A stretch of 64,000 nucleotides of DNA from CAXBBB01 sp963815505 (lineage in GTDB: Bacteria > Bacteroidota > Rhodothermia > Rhodothermales > BA12): NCBI GenBank assembly GCA_963815505.1, contig CAWFGU010000024.1, positions 208,010-272,009 on the forward strand. The letters are read 5' to 3'. This document shows, in pieces, positions 49,998 through 63,211 of this stretch. How positions within the stretch are numbered: position 1 is the stretch's first letter; each line of letters begins with the position of its first letter. The position numbers and the translations under genes were made by a program. The notes beneath the pieces were generated by a model. It made no database searches. It had not been told where the DNA came from and was given only the letters and a program-made list of their open reading frames with translations.

Positions 49998-50951
49998 GTG
50001 AGCCACAACGCCATCCTGCACCGCGACCTGCCCATCAGCTTGTTCGCCGGACGCAGCAACCCGGTTCTCGCGCAGAGCATCGCCGATGCGTACGGCCTTG
50101 CGATGGGCAACGCCGTCGTCAAGGAGTTCTCGGACGGCGAAATCTACGTCCACTACGAGGAGTCCATTCGAGGCTGCGACCTGTTCATTATTCAGTCGAC
50201 GCCCGCGCGTGGAGACAACTGGGTCGAACTGCTCCTGATGATCGACGCCGCTCGGCGCGCATCGGCGGCGCGGATCACAGCGGTTATGCCGTACTTCGGC
50301 TACGCCCGTCAGGAGCGCAAGGACAAGCCGCGCGTCTCGATCGCCGCCAAGCTAATGGCGAACCTGCTCACGACCGCAGGTGTGGACCGCGTCTTGACGA
50401 TGGACCTCCACGCGCCCCAGATCCAGGGCTTCTTCGACGTGCCGGTCGACCACCTGTACGGCTCGGCTGTCTTCGCCGATTACTTCACGCAGTTCGACCT
50501 GTCGAACACGGTCGTCGTGGCGCCCGACGTGGGCTCGCTCAAGACGGCGCGCAGCTACGCTAAGAAGTTAGGCTGCGAACTGGCGCTGATCGACAAGCGG
50601 CGGCCCAAGCAGAACCACGCCGAGGTCATGAACATCATCGGCGATGTTGAGGGGCACAATGTGCTCATGTTCGACGACATGGTTGACACGGCGGGTACGA
50701 TTACGAGCGCGGCTTCGGCGCTTCGGCAGGCGGGTGCGCTCGACATTAAAGCGGCCTGTACGCACGCGCTGCTGTCGGGACCGGCCTATGAGCGCATTGA
50801 GGCAAGCGACATCAGCACGTTTGTCGTCACCGATACCGTTCCGCTCAAAAAGCCGAGCGATCGGATCGAGGTCGTGTCGGTCGCGGGCATCTTCGCAGAC
50901 GCGATCAAGCGCATCTACACCGACTCGTCTGTCTCGACGCTGTTCGACTAG
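49998..50951 (+). CDS. prs: Ribose-phosphate pyrophosphokinase
   Basis: Makes PRPP from ribose-5-phosphate and ATP for nucleotide, His, Trp and NAD synthesis. 317 residues from GTG 49998. Motifs: LFAGRSNPVLAQSIADAYG, SDGEIYVHYEESIRG, IQSTPARGDNWVELLLMIDA, VMPYFGYARQERKDKPRVSI (ATP-binding flexible loop), VDHLYGS, VVAPDVGSLKTARSYA and the PRPP loop VLMFDDMVDTAGTI. The order tRNA-Gln, prs, rplY, pth that follows is conserved in Bacteroidota. TTG at 49977 is another possible start. Confidence 0.95.
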   Translation: MSHNAILHRDLPISLFAGRSNPVLAQSIADAYGLAMGNAVVKEFSDGEIYVHYEESIRGCDLFIIQSTPARGDNWVELLLMIDAARRASAARITAVMPYFGYARQERKDKPRVSIAAKLMANLLTTAGVDRVLTMDLHAPQIQGFFDVPVDHLYGSAVFADYFTQFDLSNTVVVAPDVGSLKTARSYAKKLGCELALIDKRRPKQNHAEVMNIIGDVEGHNVLMFDDMVDTAGTITSAASALRQAGALDIKAACTHALLSGPAYERIEASDISTFVVTDTVPLKKPSDRIEVVSVAGIFADAIKRIYTDSSVSTLFD

Positions 50952-51133
50952 CAGCGCCACGACGCGTACCGCTCGCAGATTTAGCCGTTTTTCCGCGCGC
51001 TCTCGGTGAGCCGATCGCTAAACTGATAGGCTTGCGCGTCGCCCTGGGCGAGCGCCTCTCTTTGCGCCTGACGCGCCTCGCGCCGACGGCATTTCCACAC
51101 ACCGAGCTTCGGCTCACCGCCCCATATTGGACT

Positions 51134-51781
51134 ATGGACGCCATCACGATCACCGCCAAGCCTCGCACGCCGGGCAAATCAGGCGCTCGCGCCGCTCGCC
51201 GCGCCAAAGAAGTACCCGCCGTGCTCTACGGCAACGAGTTCACGCCGGTCACCTTTCAGATCCCCGAGTTGGACATGCGCCCGCTCATCTACACCGCCGA
51301 GACGCACCGCGTCGAACTGACGGTCGACGGCGAGACGTACGACTGCATCTTGAAGGACTACGACATGCACCCGGTGACCGACCGGACGTACCACGCCGAT
51401 TTCCTCGTGCTCCGCGCCGGTGAGACGCTCACGATGACCGTACCGGTCCAGTACCGCGGCACGCCGATCGGCGTCAAGGAAGGCGGAGACCTGGACGTGT
51501 ACCGCAACGAGATCACCGTCGTCGTTCTGCCCAAAGACATTCCGTCGCACATCGACGTGGATGTGTCCGGACTGGGCATCGGCGACTCGATCCACATTCA
51601 GGACGTCGACCTTCCCGAAGGCGTGGTCTTCGACGGAACGGAAAACATCACGCTCGCCATCGTCAGCGCGCCGCGCCTCGAAGAGGTCGAAGAAGTCGAC
51701 GAGGATGTCGACGTGCTTGGAGCCGCTGGCGCCGAGCCGGGCGACGATGCGGACGACGTACCCGCCACGGAGCAAGACTAA
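51134..51781 (+). CDS. rplY: 50S ribosomal protein L25 / stress protein Ctc
   Basis: 215 residues from ATG 51134 (MDAITITAKPRTPGKSGARA). The L25 domain shows AARRAKEVPAVLYGNEFTPV, THRVELTVDG, ILKDYDMHPVTDRTYHADFL, and the C-terminal TL5/CTC domain has VPVQYRGTPIGVKEGGDLDV and SGLGIGDSIHIQDVDLPEGV. It binds 5S rRNA. An acidic tail (EEVEEVDEDVDV...GDDADD) ends the protein, as in many long L25 proteins. It follows prs and precedes pth. Confidence 0.93.
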   Translation: MDAITITAKPRTPGKSGARAARRAKEVPAVLYGNEFTPVTFQIPELDMRPLIYTAETHRVELTVDGETYDCILKDYDMHPVTDRTYHADFLVLRAGETLTMTVPVQYRGTPIGVKEGGDLDVYRNEITVVVLPKDIPSHIDVDVSGLGIGDSIHIQDVDLPEGVVFDGTENITLAIVSAPRLEEVEEVDEDVDVLGAAGAEPGDDADDVPATEQD

Positions 51782-51832
51782 CCCTCCGATTCCTATCGGT
51801 AGGGCGTAGGTGCTCACCTGCGTCGGTTCTCC

Positions 51833-51880
51833 CGTCGAGGGATCTTCCATCTGCAAAGAAGGAGATCCCTCGACGTCGTT
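51833..51880 (+). terminator. Terminator / inverted repeat between rplY and pth
   Basis: A 13-bp perfect stem CGTCGAGGGATCT / AGATCCCTCGACG (51833-51845, 51863-51875) followed by TCGTTTT. Its arm GTCGAGGGATCT also occurs in the REP-like repeat at 33357-33368. Confidence 0.75.
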
Positions 51881-51937
51881 TTGGGTGGTGGGTCAAACTC
51901 AGCGCTCCTGCTAAACAAGATCAAACTTCGACTTCTC

Positions 51938-52558
51938 ATGGCAAAGGCGAAACGGCTGATCGTCGGGCTGGGCAATCCCGGTCCCGAGTACGACGGCACG
52001 CGTCACAACATCGGCTTCGACGTAGCGCGTGCCATCGCCGCCAGAACGCGCATCGACATTGAACTGCTGCCGGGCAACAGTCTGGGCGGATGGGGGAGTT
52101 GGCGCGCACGTGCGTTCGGCGTCGCGATGCCGCAAACGTACATGAACCTGTCGGGCGAGTCGGTCAAGGCGCTCGTCCGGGCGCACAACCTCGAACCTGC
52201 CGACGTACTCGTGATCGTCGACGATCTAGCGCTCGATCCTGGGATCCTGCGCCTGCGCCCCGGCGGGTCGGATGGTGGGCACAACGGGCTGAAGAGCCTC
52301 AATGCGCTGCTCAAAACCGAGCAGTACCCACGCCTGCGCGTCGGCATCGGCAAAGACTTTCCGCGCGGACGGCAGGCCGACTACGTTCTCGACCCCTTCA
52401 CTCCCGAGCAGCAGGCGCTCGTCGATCAGGCCATTCCGGTCGCCGTCAAGCAAGCGCTCACGTGGATCGTCGACGGGGCGCAGACGGCGATGAACCGGTT
52501 CAACAAGTGGCGCCCCGAAGAGCCGGAGGCTCCCGAGCCGACCGAAGAGACTGCTTAG
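51938..52558 (+). CDS. pth: Peptidyl-tRNA hydrolase
   Basis: Frees tRNA from prematurely released peptidyl-tRNA. 206 residues from ATG 51938 (MAKAKRLIVGLGNPGPEY). Asn13 in GLGNPG and His23 in TRHNIGFD are the catalytic set; RAFGVAMPQTYMNLSGESVK, VIVDDLALDPG (Asp) and LRPGGSDGGHNGLKSLNALL are diagnostic. The last 20 residues (RPEEPEAPEPTEE) are an acidic extension. Last gene of the tRNA-Gln, prs, rplY, pth set. Confidence 0.95.
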   Translation: MAKAKRLIVGLGNPGPEYDGTRHNIGFDVARAIAARTRIDIELLPGNSLGGWGSWRARAFGVAMPQTYMNLSGESVKALVRAHNLEPADVLVIVDDLALDPGILRLRPGGSDGGHNGLKSLNALLKTEQYPRLRVGIGKDFPRGRQADYVLDPFTPEQQALVDQAIPVAVKQALTWIVDGAQTAMNRFNKWRPEEPEAPEPTEETA

Positions 52559-53103
52559 CGCCGCGACACATCGGAACGGAAGCGCACGCAGAACGACCGA
52601 ACTGTTGCCACATCCGAGAGCATAAGTGCGCTATAGCGGTTCTTGAACGGGTTGGCGTGGCCTCAGACCCCCGCCTCCGGTGCGGCATTCGCCTTACCGC
52701 AGGCTGTCCCCCTCGGTTGAGGAGGACAGATCTCGCCCGAGCAGAGAGACCGGGGGACTATGTCTATCAAGCCGAGAACCGCTATACGCTCGTCTGCGAA
52801 TCGGATCACATCGCCGCGCCGCTCCTCGCGATGACAAAGGTCGAGAGTCCAACACGGTGTCAGATCGGGTGAGACAGCGCCCCTGCAACGCCGAGGGCGC
52901 GTGCAGATTGTGCAAGGTCTCCATAGCGGAGCCGTAACGTATTTTCTACTTTCATTCTTCTACCGGGCTGTGTGGAAGCGTCCGCGCGCGTCGACTTCGT
53001 CGGCCGTGGACGGCCAAGCCTCCTGGTGAAACCCAAACCTTGCCGCGCGCCGTCACTTCGGACGAGCGCGCGGTTCCGTTTTCGATTCACCCAACACAAC
53101 ACT
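52559..53103. other. Intergenic region with repeat-like sequence and a hairpin upstream of hppA
   Basis: 545 bp without a gene. Position 52820-52834 (CGCTCCTCGCGATGA) is the reverse complement of 60799-60813 and looks like a dispersed intergenic repeat end. A GC-rich hairpin at 53043-53073 stands 30 bp before hppA. No promoter assigned with confidence. Confidence 0.5.
53043..53073 (+). promoter_or_regulatory. Stem-loop in the hppA leader
   Basis: Stem CCGCGCGCCGTC / GACGAGCGCGCGG with one bulged A and loop ACTTCG, followed by TTCCGTTTT. It is 30 bp upstream of the hppA start, so it could be an attenuator, the terminator of an upstream transcript, or nothing. Confidence 0.4.
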
Positions 53104-55242
<2,139 letters not shown>

Positions 55243-55266
55243 GGCAGGCGAGCTTCGGCTGATCTC

Positions 55267-55305
55267 AAAGCCCCGTCGTTCTTCGTGAGCGGCGGGGCTT
55301 TTTCG
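55267..55305 (+). terminator. Rho-independent terminator after hppA
   Basis: Stem AAAGCCCCG / CGGGGCTTT (55267-55275, 55293-55301) followed by TT. Confidence 0.88.
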
Positions 55306-55378
55306 TGCGCGAGGGTTGCGCGGGGCGCGGCGAAAGAGACTAGCCGCCTGGTGTGGACAGCAGGGCGTCGCACTCGAA

Positions 55379-55416
55379 ATCGGCCATCTGCTTCTGTATC
55401 GGCCATCTGCTTCTGT
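55379..55416. repeat. Perfect 19-bp tandem duplication
   Basis: ATCGGCCATCTGCTTCTGT twice in direct tandem, in the leader between hppA and the third T9SS gene. No gene is seen elsewhere in 55306-55582. Confidence 0.9.
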
Positions 55417-55582
55417 GATCTGCAAACGCTGTTCTACGCACGCGGTCTCATTTGGGGATCGAAGTCGACCGGCCCAGACGACCCGGAAACGTGACTCGAA
55501 ATCCCAATGCGATAGCCCTAGTGTGGACAGTATTCGACACGCTCTATCTTCCGCGCACTTGGAATCGATTCCCGCTTCGCCG

Positions 55583-58151
55583 ATGCACCGCCCGACCGCT
55601 CTCCTCGTCCTGACGTTTGGACTTTTCCTGATCGCTCCTGCATTTGCTCAACCGCAAGCCGTACTCCTAGCCGACGTCAACAAGGAGCGCCTGGGTAGCG
55701 GAAGCGCCAATCACCTGACGCTCCACGACGGATCGTTGTTTTTCGCGGCGGGTCGAACGCTGAGCGAGACGACGCTCTACCGCTACGATCAGGGCGCGAG
55801 CGAGCCGGTCCGCGTCAGCGATCAGGCGTTCGGTAGCAGCGAAGTCGTCTTCTGGATGGCAAGCCACCGGGGGCGTCTGGTCGCCCTGACCGGATCGCAG
55901 CGATCTCCGTACGACCGGCAGTTGTACGTCTACGACGAAGCCGAACAGCGCTTTGTCCTGGTCGAGGTGCTGTCTCGGCAGCAAATCGGTTGGCTCGACA
56001 GCGCGCCGGTTTTGGTGGGAGACCAGGCGTATTTCGGTGCCCGTACGCCGACCTCGTTGGGTCCCGTCTTGTTCTCGCTGGGCGCGCTGGCGGACACGGC
56101 GCGCGTGCTGAGCGGCGAGCAATTGACTAACCGGACGCCATACGCTTTCGACGCTGCGCCACTCGGAGATCGCCTCATCTATGCAGGAGTTGCGTTCGGC
56201 CAGGGACACGAGTTGTGGACATACGACCCAGCCGCCGACACTACGGGACTTCTGGCAGACCTGCGAGAGGGCTTCGAGGGCAGTGATCCCGCCCAGTTCG
56301 TCTCCTCCGGGAGCAGCGTGTACTTCTCGGCTACCTCAGACGCAGCGCCAAACGGCCGCTCGGTGTATCGCCTGGATACGGGCGCGTCCGAACCTCGGAT
56401 CGTCGCTACCTACGGAGCCGTGCGCGCACTAACGTGGACCGGCGACCGGCTCGCGATCTCCGCCGCCGACAATCCGTTCGCCACTGGGAGTCGCGTTCTG
56501 ACGTACGACCCGTCTGACGACAGTATCGACGAGCTGTGGGAGGGCGGCGGTCAGCGAAACGGACTCGTCAGTGTAGGCACCCACCTGTACTTCTTTACCC
56601 GAGCGGCGCTTTCGGTCGTCGATCTCGAAACGCGTGTCGTCGCTCCCGTAACGAACGCCGATTTCGTCGGGGGCGCGGTATCGTTCGGCGGCCGGTTGGT
56701 GTTCGCCGGCGATCTGGGAGAACTGTACGCGCATACACCCGCAGAGGCTGCGGCGCAGCGCCTGTCGAGTATCAGCATCCGGACGGCGGACTCCGACCCC
56801 AAACACTTCGCCGTCTTCGGATCGTCGCTCTTCTTCCAGGCGACCGACGCACGCGGAGCCGAACTGTGGCACCTCGAAGAAGGCGCAGCGGAAGCCCGGT
56901 TGGTCGCCGAGTTGAATCCCGGCAGCGACGCCAGCTCTCCTTCCGAACTGACTCCGCATGGCGGCGCGCTCTACTTCGCCGCTACCAACGACGTAGTCGG
57001 ACGAGAACTGTGGCGCTACAATCCCGCCGACGAGTCCACTGCGCTTGCCGCCAACATCAACCCAGAAATCGCCGGTACCTCTCAGGACGGCAGACCGCGC
57101 TGGCTCACCAGCAGGCCGGACGGATTGTACTTCGTCGCCACGCGGCAGGGGGTAGGGCAGGTGGTATGGGCACTCAGGGACGGTGCGTCCGAACCCACAG
57201 TCGTCTTCAATCCCGATGCGGCGAGTCAGTCCGACCGCGTGACGAGCCTCCACGTCGTCGGCGAGCGCTTGTATGCTATTGCTGACGGTCAGGTGTACGA
57301 CGTTCGAGTCGGGAGCCGCGACGTGCTCCGCCGGACTCGGAGCGACAATACTCGCCTATCACGGCGTCCTCTATGCCAGTCGGATTCGCAGCAGCGACGG
57401 GAGCGCCGAACTGGTTGCGTGCCGGAGCGGGATGGGGGCCAAGTTGTCCGCCGAAATCCTGGCGCTCGCCGTCACTCCGACCCTCGCGCTTCTGGCAGCC
57501 GATGGCGACTACGTCTTCTTCTCCGACTCGGACGCCGATGGTGCGCTTCTCCTCTACTCCTACGACGTGTCGACGACTCAGGTGCGCGAACAGAACGAAG
57601 TGCGGTTCTTCCGCGACGTAACGGCCACCGGCGATGCGGTCTATCTGTTTGGCCCCATGTCTCAGGACGACCCATTTTCTGATGCAGGCGAGTATCTGTG
57701 GCGCTTCGATCCGAGCGGCAATGCGTTTGCCCCTATCGCGCAGTTGCCCGATGGCGCAATCCCACGCGAACCCGTCGCATTCGGCGGCGCCGTGGTGTTT
57801 TCGGCAAAGGATCCGACAGTGGGACGCGAGATTTGGGCCTCGTCGCCGCTCGTGACGGATGTCGACGACCGAACGGCTACCACGCCGTCAGGGCTTCGGA
57901 TCACCACTGTTTTTCCGTCGCCCGCTTCGGGCTGGATCACCGTTTCGCTCGATGCGCCTCAGGCGCAGCACGCCCGCATCGACCTGTTCGACGTGACCGG
58001 GCGTTTGGTAGCGACCTTACCCACGGACCTCGCGGCGGCCGGAGCCAACACGGTCCGCGTCGACCTGTCGAGCGTTGCGCCGGGCGTATACGTCGTCGTC
58101 GCGTCGGGAAGCTCCGGAGCAGACACGCGGATCGTCGTGGTAGCGCGCTAG
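55583..58151 (+). CDS. Secreted ELW-repeat protein with T9SS type-A sorting tail (one frameshift)
   Basis: ATG 55583 gives a signal peptide (MHRPTALLVLTFGLFLIAP). The body is built of about ten repeats of the form L(Y/F)F(A/S)A..D..G.ELW..(D/P), for example GHELWTYDPAADTTGLLADL, GAELWHLEEGAAEARLVAEL and GRELWRYNPADES, a beta-propeller-like pattern seen as ELWxxDGT repeats in Bacteroidota. The frame breaks near 57301; removing one G gives VYDFESGAATCSAGLGATIL. The C-terminus has TTVFPSPASGWITVSL, IDLFDVTGRLVATL and VAPGVYVVVA, a T9SS type-A tail. About 855 residues. Surface-exposed, ligand unknown. Confidence 0.85.
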
Positions 58152-58228
58152 GCAACGCGGCACGCTTCCTCGCAGCATTCTCACTCCGCGGCCGGGCGCA
58201 AGGCCGCGCGATGTGCGTTGCATCCGGC

Positions 58229-60641
58229 ATGAAACTCTACCCCGATTCCGCGTCCGAGAAGCTGGGCTTCGACGCGCTCCGCGACACGCTGGCCGGACTG
58301 GCGCTGAGCGATCCCGCTGCCGCCAAGCTGCGCAAGTTGAACCCGTACCACGACGCCGATACGGCTCGCCGTGAGCAGGCCCGCGTGGCTGAGATGCTCT
58401 CGACGCTCCAGGCCGACGAGCCGATGGCGCTCACCACTTTTCCCGACACCAAGGCCGTCCTGTCGCGCATTGCGCCCCAAGGCGGCGTTGCGTCGTCCCA
58501 AGAGTTGTACGACCTGATGCGGATGCTCACGTCTGCCGAGACGGCACGGCGCTTTCTGAGCCGCAACGGCGACGAGTTGCCGGGGTTGTGGGGCATCGCG
58601 CGGCGGATGGTGGATCTGTCCGGGTTGCGCGACGAGTTGGGGCGCGCCATCGGCGACGACGGCGAGGTGCGCGACGACGCCACGCCCGAGTTGTCGCGGC
58701 TGCGGCGGGCGATCCGGCAGGCGCAGGCCAGACTGCGCGAGCGATTGGCGCAGTCGCTGAAGGAGGCGCAGGCCGAGGGATGGTCGACGGACGAGCAGCC
58801 GACGGTCCGGGGTGGGCGGCTCGTGATTCCCGTCCGGGCCGAGGCCAAGCGCAAGGTCGAGGGGTTCGTCCACGACACGAGCGCGACGGGCCAGACGGTC
58901 TACATCGAGCCGACGGCCGTGCTGGGCCTGAACAACGAAGTCCGCGAGCTGGAGGGGGACGTGGCGCGCGAAGTCCACCGTATTCTGACGCGGCTCTCGG
59001 ACTACGCGCGGACCCGAATCGAAGACATCAAGGCGACGGCGGGCGCATTGGTCCGGCTCGACGTGCTCCACGCCAAAGCCCGGCTGGGGCGCCGGATGCA
59101 GGCGCGCGCGTTCGACCTGACCGATGGTGGCGCGATCCGCATCCGCAAGGCGCGTCATCCGCTGCTGGTGCTGCGGTTCGCCAACGAGGAAGACCGCAGC
59201 GTCGTCCCGCTCGACCTCGAGATGGCGGACGACGAACGCGCTTTCGTCATTACCGGGCCGAACGCGGGCGGTAAGTCGGTCGCGCTCAAAGACGGTCGGA
59301 CTGCTGAGCGTCATGGCGGCGTGCGGGCTGCTGCTGCCGGTCGGCGACGAAAGTATTTTGCCCTACTTCAAACGCGTCGTGGTCGACATCGGCGATGAGC
59401 AAACGGTCGACGAGGACCTGTCGACGTTCACCTCGCACGTCAAGACGCTCAAGCACCTCATGCGCGTCGCCGACGAGCGGACGCTGGCTCTGCTCGACGA
59501 GGCCGGAACGGGCACGGACCCGGCCGAGGGCGGCGCGCTGGCCCAAGCGGTCATCGAGCGACTGGTCGACCGCGGTGCGCGAGCCATCGTGACGACGCAC
59601 ATCGGCGCGCTCAAGGTGTTCGCGCACGGGGCCGACCGCGTCGTCAACGGGGCGATGCTGTTCGACGATCAGGCGCTCAGTCCCACGTACCGGTTGGCGA
59701 CGGGCGTGCCGGGTTCGTCGTTCGCCTTCGAGATCGCGAGTAGGGAAGGGCTGGACGGCGATCTGGTCGCGAGGGCGCGCGAATTGGTGGGTGAGCAGGC
59801 GGCGTCGGTCGAGGATCTGCTGGTCGAACTGGCCGAGCGGACGCGCAAGCTCGAGGAGGAGCAGGCCGACGCGGCGCGCATCAAGCAGGAGGCCGAGTCC
59901 GAGCGCAAGCAGTACGCCGAGCGCCGCAGCAAAATCCGCGAGGAGCGTGAGAACCTGCGCAAGCAAGCCCTCGCCGAAGCCGACCGCATCGTCAAGGAAG
60001 CCAACAGTGCCGTCGAGCGCACCATCCGCGAGATCAAGGAGGCCGGTGCCGAAAAGGAGGCGACCAAGGAGGCCCGCAAGAAGCTGGAGGAGACGGCCGA
60101 ACGCATTACCCAGCGCGCGCAGAAAAACGAGAAGAAGCGCAAGGCCCGCAAACCCAGGCCGCAGCCGACAGCCGAGTCGTCGCCGCTGCTCGACATTCAG
60201 GTCGGCGACCGCGTCACGATCGCCGGTGGCAACGCTGTCGCCGACGTGCTCGAACTGCGCGGGAAAGAAGCGCTCGTCTCATCCGGCTCGCTCAAGATGC
60301 GCGTGGCGATAGCCGACCTGCGGCGCGTCGGAGGGCGGCGCGAGCAGAAGGTGCAGGTTCGGTCGTCCGAGGCCGGAGGCAAGCTCAACGTGCTCACGGC
60401 GGCGATGTCGCTCGACCTCAGAGGGCAGCGCGTCGACGATGCCCAGGCGCTCACGTTCCGCTTCGTCGACGAGGCGATCATGGCCGGGCTGGAGCGCGTC
60501 GAGATCCTGCACGGCAAGGGGACGGGCGCGCTGCGGATCATGGTCCGCGAACTGCTCGCCCGCCGAAGCGACGTGAAAGAGTTTGGCGACGCGCCGGTCG
60601 ATCAGGGCGGGGCGGGGATTACGGTGGCTGAGTTGGGATAG
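58229..60641 (+). CDS. mutS2: Endonuclease MutS2 (one frameshift)
   Basis: Binds branched DNA or collided ribosomes and suppresses recombination. ATG 58229 (MKLYPDSASEKLGFDALR) starts the canonical N-terminus. Then come the core/clamp (EGFVHDTSATGQTVYIEPTA), Walker A in ITGPNAGGKSVALK, Walker B LALLDEAGTGTDPAEGGAL and the TTHIGALKVFA block. A long charged coiled coil (about 520-640) leads to the C-terminal Smr nuclease domain with SLDLRGQRVDDAQALT and ILHGKGTGALR. An extra A in CAAAGACGG near 59290 breaks the frame at K-TVGLLSVMA; repaired length is 803 residues, normal for MutS2. The ATG at 58211 is a less likely start. Confidence 0.94.
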
Positions 60642-61051
60642 CGCGCTACGGTTGATTTTGAACGTAGACGAGGCGCTTCGGCCTGTTCAAAGATGGTTGC
60701 TTATGGAAAGCTGACATCTTTCCGACGCTGGCTGGCCTGTGGTTTCTACACCGTCGATCTCTGCGTTATGTCAAATCTGGCTCCGCTCTTCCCCTTCTTC
60801 ATCGCGAGGAGCGCAGCATCACCGATGTGCAGCGTCATCGATGCGAAGCGACGTGGCGATCTGAGGCGATTTCAGGCGGCGGACCGCGCAGCTACGCTTC
60901 CGAATTTGGTATCGCTTTCGCCGAACCTGAGCGGCGGTTGACGATTTCGAATTCGATGCTGCATTCCCCTCCGGCGCTTCTAAAGGCGCCTCCTGGGGCG
61001 ACGTGGGCGCGAGGCGCCCCCTGATCTCACCTTCCGCGACGATCGGCGCGC
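60642..61051. other. Intergenic region before the ABC exporter
   Basis: 410 bp without a supported gene. Contains the second copy of the short repeat motif (TCATCGCGAGGAGCG, 60799-60813). A frame ATG 60956 to TGA 61021 is in phase with the ABC gene and might be its broken start. Confidence 0.4.
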
Positions 61052-62849
61052 TTCAAGCTGCCTCCGCTGTTCCGGCTCGTCTGGGCGGCGAGTCCTGGGC
61101 TGCTAACGGCCAACCTGCTGCTCCGGCTCGTGCGCGCGTTCGTGCCGGTCGCGATGCTGTCGGTGGGCAAGCTGATCGTCGACGAGGTGGTGCGCGTCGC
61201 TGCGTCCGAGCCGGCCTGTTGCTGGGCGGGCTGGACGCGTGGGGCGGTGCGCTCGAACCGCTGGCGTGGTTACTGGCAGCCGAGTTGGGCTTGGCGGTTT
61301 TGTCCGATGTGCTGGGCCGAGGAGCGGCGCTGTGCGACTCGCTCTTGGGCGACCTGTTCACCAACGAGACGAGCGTCCGGCTGATGCGCCACGCGGCGCG
61401 GCTGGACCTGGCGCACTTCGAGGACGCGGAGTTTTACGACAAGCTTCAGCGCGCCCGGCGGCAGACGACGAGCCGGCTGGTGCTGCTCTCGCAGATCTTC
61501 GGGCAGGCGCAGAGCGCGATCACGATTGCCACGCTAGGCGTCGGGCTGGCCGTATACGCGCCGCTGCTGCTCGCTTTGCTCGTGCTCGCGCTGCTTCCGG
61601 CGTTTCTGGGCGAGGCGCACTTCAACGCGCAGTCCTACTCGCTCGCGTACAGCTGGACGCCCGAGCGCCGCGAACTGGACTACCTGCGCTGGCTCGGCGC
61701 GAGCGATGAACCGGCGAAAGAGGTCAAGGTCTTCGGCCTGAGCGGCTACCTCGCCGACCGCTACCGCACGCTGGCCGACGCCTACTATAGCGCTAACCGC
61801 ACGCTCGCCACACGCCGGGCCGCCTGGGCACGATGCTCGCTGCCGTCGGCACGCTGGGCTACTACGCTGCCTACGCCGTGATCGTCTACAGGACCGCGAG
61901 CGGCGCGTTCACCATCGGCGACCTGACGTTTCTGGCCGGATCGTTCGCCCGGATGCGCGGCCTGCTCGAAGGGATGCTGGCCTCGTTCTCGACCGTCAGC
62001 GGGCAGGCGCTCTACCTCGCCGACTTGTTCTCCTTCTTCGAGATCGAGCCGCGCGTGGCTTCGCGCCGACGCCCGGCCCATCCCTCAGCCGATCCAGACG
62101 GGCTTCCGGTTCGAGAACGTCGGCTTTCGCTATCCCGGCTCGGATGGATGGGCCGTCAGAGGATTGACGTTCGAGTTGCGCGCCGGAGAGGCGCTGGCGC
62201 TCGTCGGCGAGAACGGAGCGGGAAAGACGACATTGGTCAAGCTGCTCGCCCGCCTCGACGACCCCGACGAAGGCCGCATCCTGCTCGACGGCGTCGACCT
62301 GCGCGACTACGACCTGGACAGCCTGCGCTCGGGCGTCGGCGTGATCTTTCAGGACTTCGTCCGCTACCACCTCTCGGCCAGCGAGAACATCGCCGTCGGC
62401 AGGATCGACCAGCGCGAAGACCGTCCGCGTATCGAGACGGCGGCGCAGCGCTCGCTCGCCGACGCGGTCATCGACGCGCTGCCCGGGGAGGATACGATCA
62501 GACGCTGGGCAAGCGATTCTCGGACGGCGTCGATCTGTCGGGCGGGCAGTGGCAGAAGGTCGCACTTGGCCTGGGCGAACAGCGCGACGCCCAACTGCTC
62601 ATCCTCGACGAGCCGACGGCCGCTCTGGATGCGCGCGCTGAGTACGAGGTGTTCGAGCGCTTCAAAGACCTCACGCAGGGCAAATCCGCGGTCCTGATCT
62701 CGCACCGCTTCTCGACCGTCCGCATGGCCGACCGCATCCTCGTGCTGGGCGGAGGCCGGGTCGAGGAAGTCGGCACGCACGACCAGTTGCTTGCTGCCGG
62801 TGGTCGTTACGCCGAACTGTTCGAGTTGCAGGCGCAGGGCTACCGGTAG
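61052..62849 (+). CDS. ABC exporter, fused permease and ATPase (four frameshifts)
   Basis: Type I (MsbA/ABCB-like) half transporter with permease and ATPase on one chain. Frame pieces in order: FRLVWAASPGLLTANLLLRL, VGKLIVDEVVR (61052-61200); GLAVLSDVLGRGAALCDSLL, RLMRHAARLDLAHFEDAEFY, FGQAQSAITI, RRELDYLRWLGASDEPAKEV (to 61830); LAAVGTLGYYAAYAVIVYRT, IGDLTFLAGSFARMRGLLEG (to 62060); FRFENVGFRYPG, Walker A ALVGENGAGKTTLVKLLARL and Q-loop VIFQDF (to 62505); DGVDLSGGQWQKVALGLGEQ, Walker B LLILDEPTAALDA and ISHRFSTVRMADRIL. Three apparent deletions and one insertion separate them; the repaired chain is about 599 residues. No clear start codon precedes 61052. Substrate unknown. Confidence 0.85.
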
Positions 62850-62890
62850 AATGTGACAGATGTATGGCGGCCACGATTACCTCTCGGCTC

Positions 62891-63053
62891 ATGAGCGCGC
62901 TTTTCCCCTTGGCCATTTTCCTTCGTCTACCTGCTCCTGATCGCCGGTGGCATCTTTGCGGTCGTCTTCGTCATGCGAGCGCTCGATCGAATAGCCGACG
63001 CGCAGGCGAGCAGGCGGGCTGACCAGTTGCATGCCAGGCTAACGATGGAATAG
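62891..63053 (+). CDS. Small single-helix membrane protein (one frameshift)
   Basis: ATG 62891 gives MSALFP; with one extra base removed near 62905 it continues WPFSFVYLLLIAGGIFAVVF and MRALDRIADAQASRRADQL, ending LTME at TAG 63051-63053: 53 residues with one helix and a charged, helical tail. No family recognised. It follows the ABC exporter by 41 bp. Confidence 0.5.
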
Positions 63054-63211
63054 TGATCCTGGTGCGGTTGCCCTTCCGGGTTCTTATGCTGAACTCTGAA
63101 CCGGGTTGTTGAGGTTTGGTGATAGCGCAGGTGGCGTTACACATTGGGCATATTTAGTTCATCGCTCGTATCCTGCGGACACGCTAGACGCTCCACCACG
63201 CACCTTTTGTC

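Noticed and set aside
53043..53073. Riboswitch upstream of hppA
   Set aside because: A single GC-rich stem-loop with no recognisable aptamer; listed only as a stem-loop.
55379..55416. Possible CRISPR repeat
   Set aside because: Two abutting copies with no spacer and no cas genes; simple tandem duplication.
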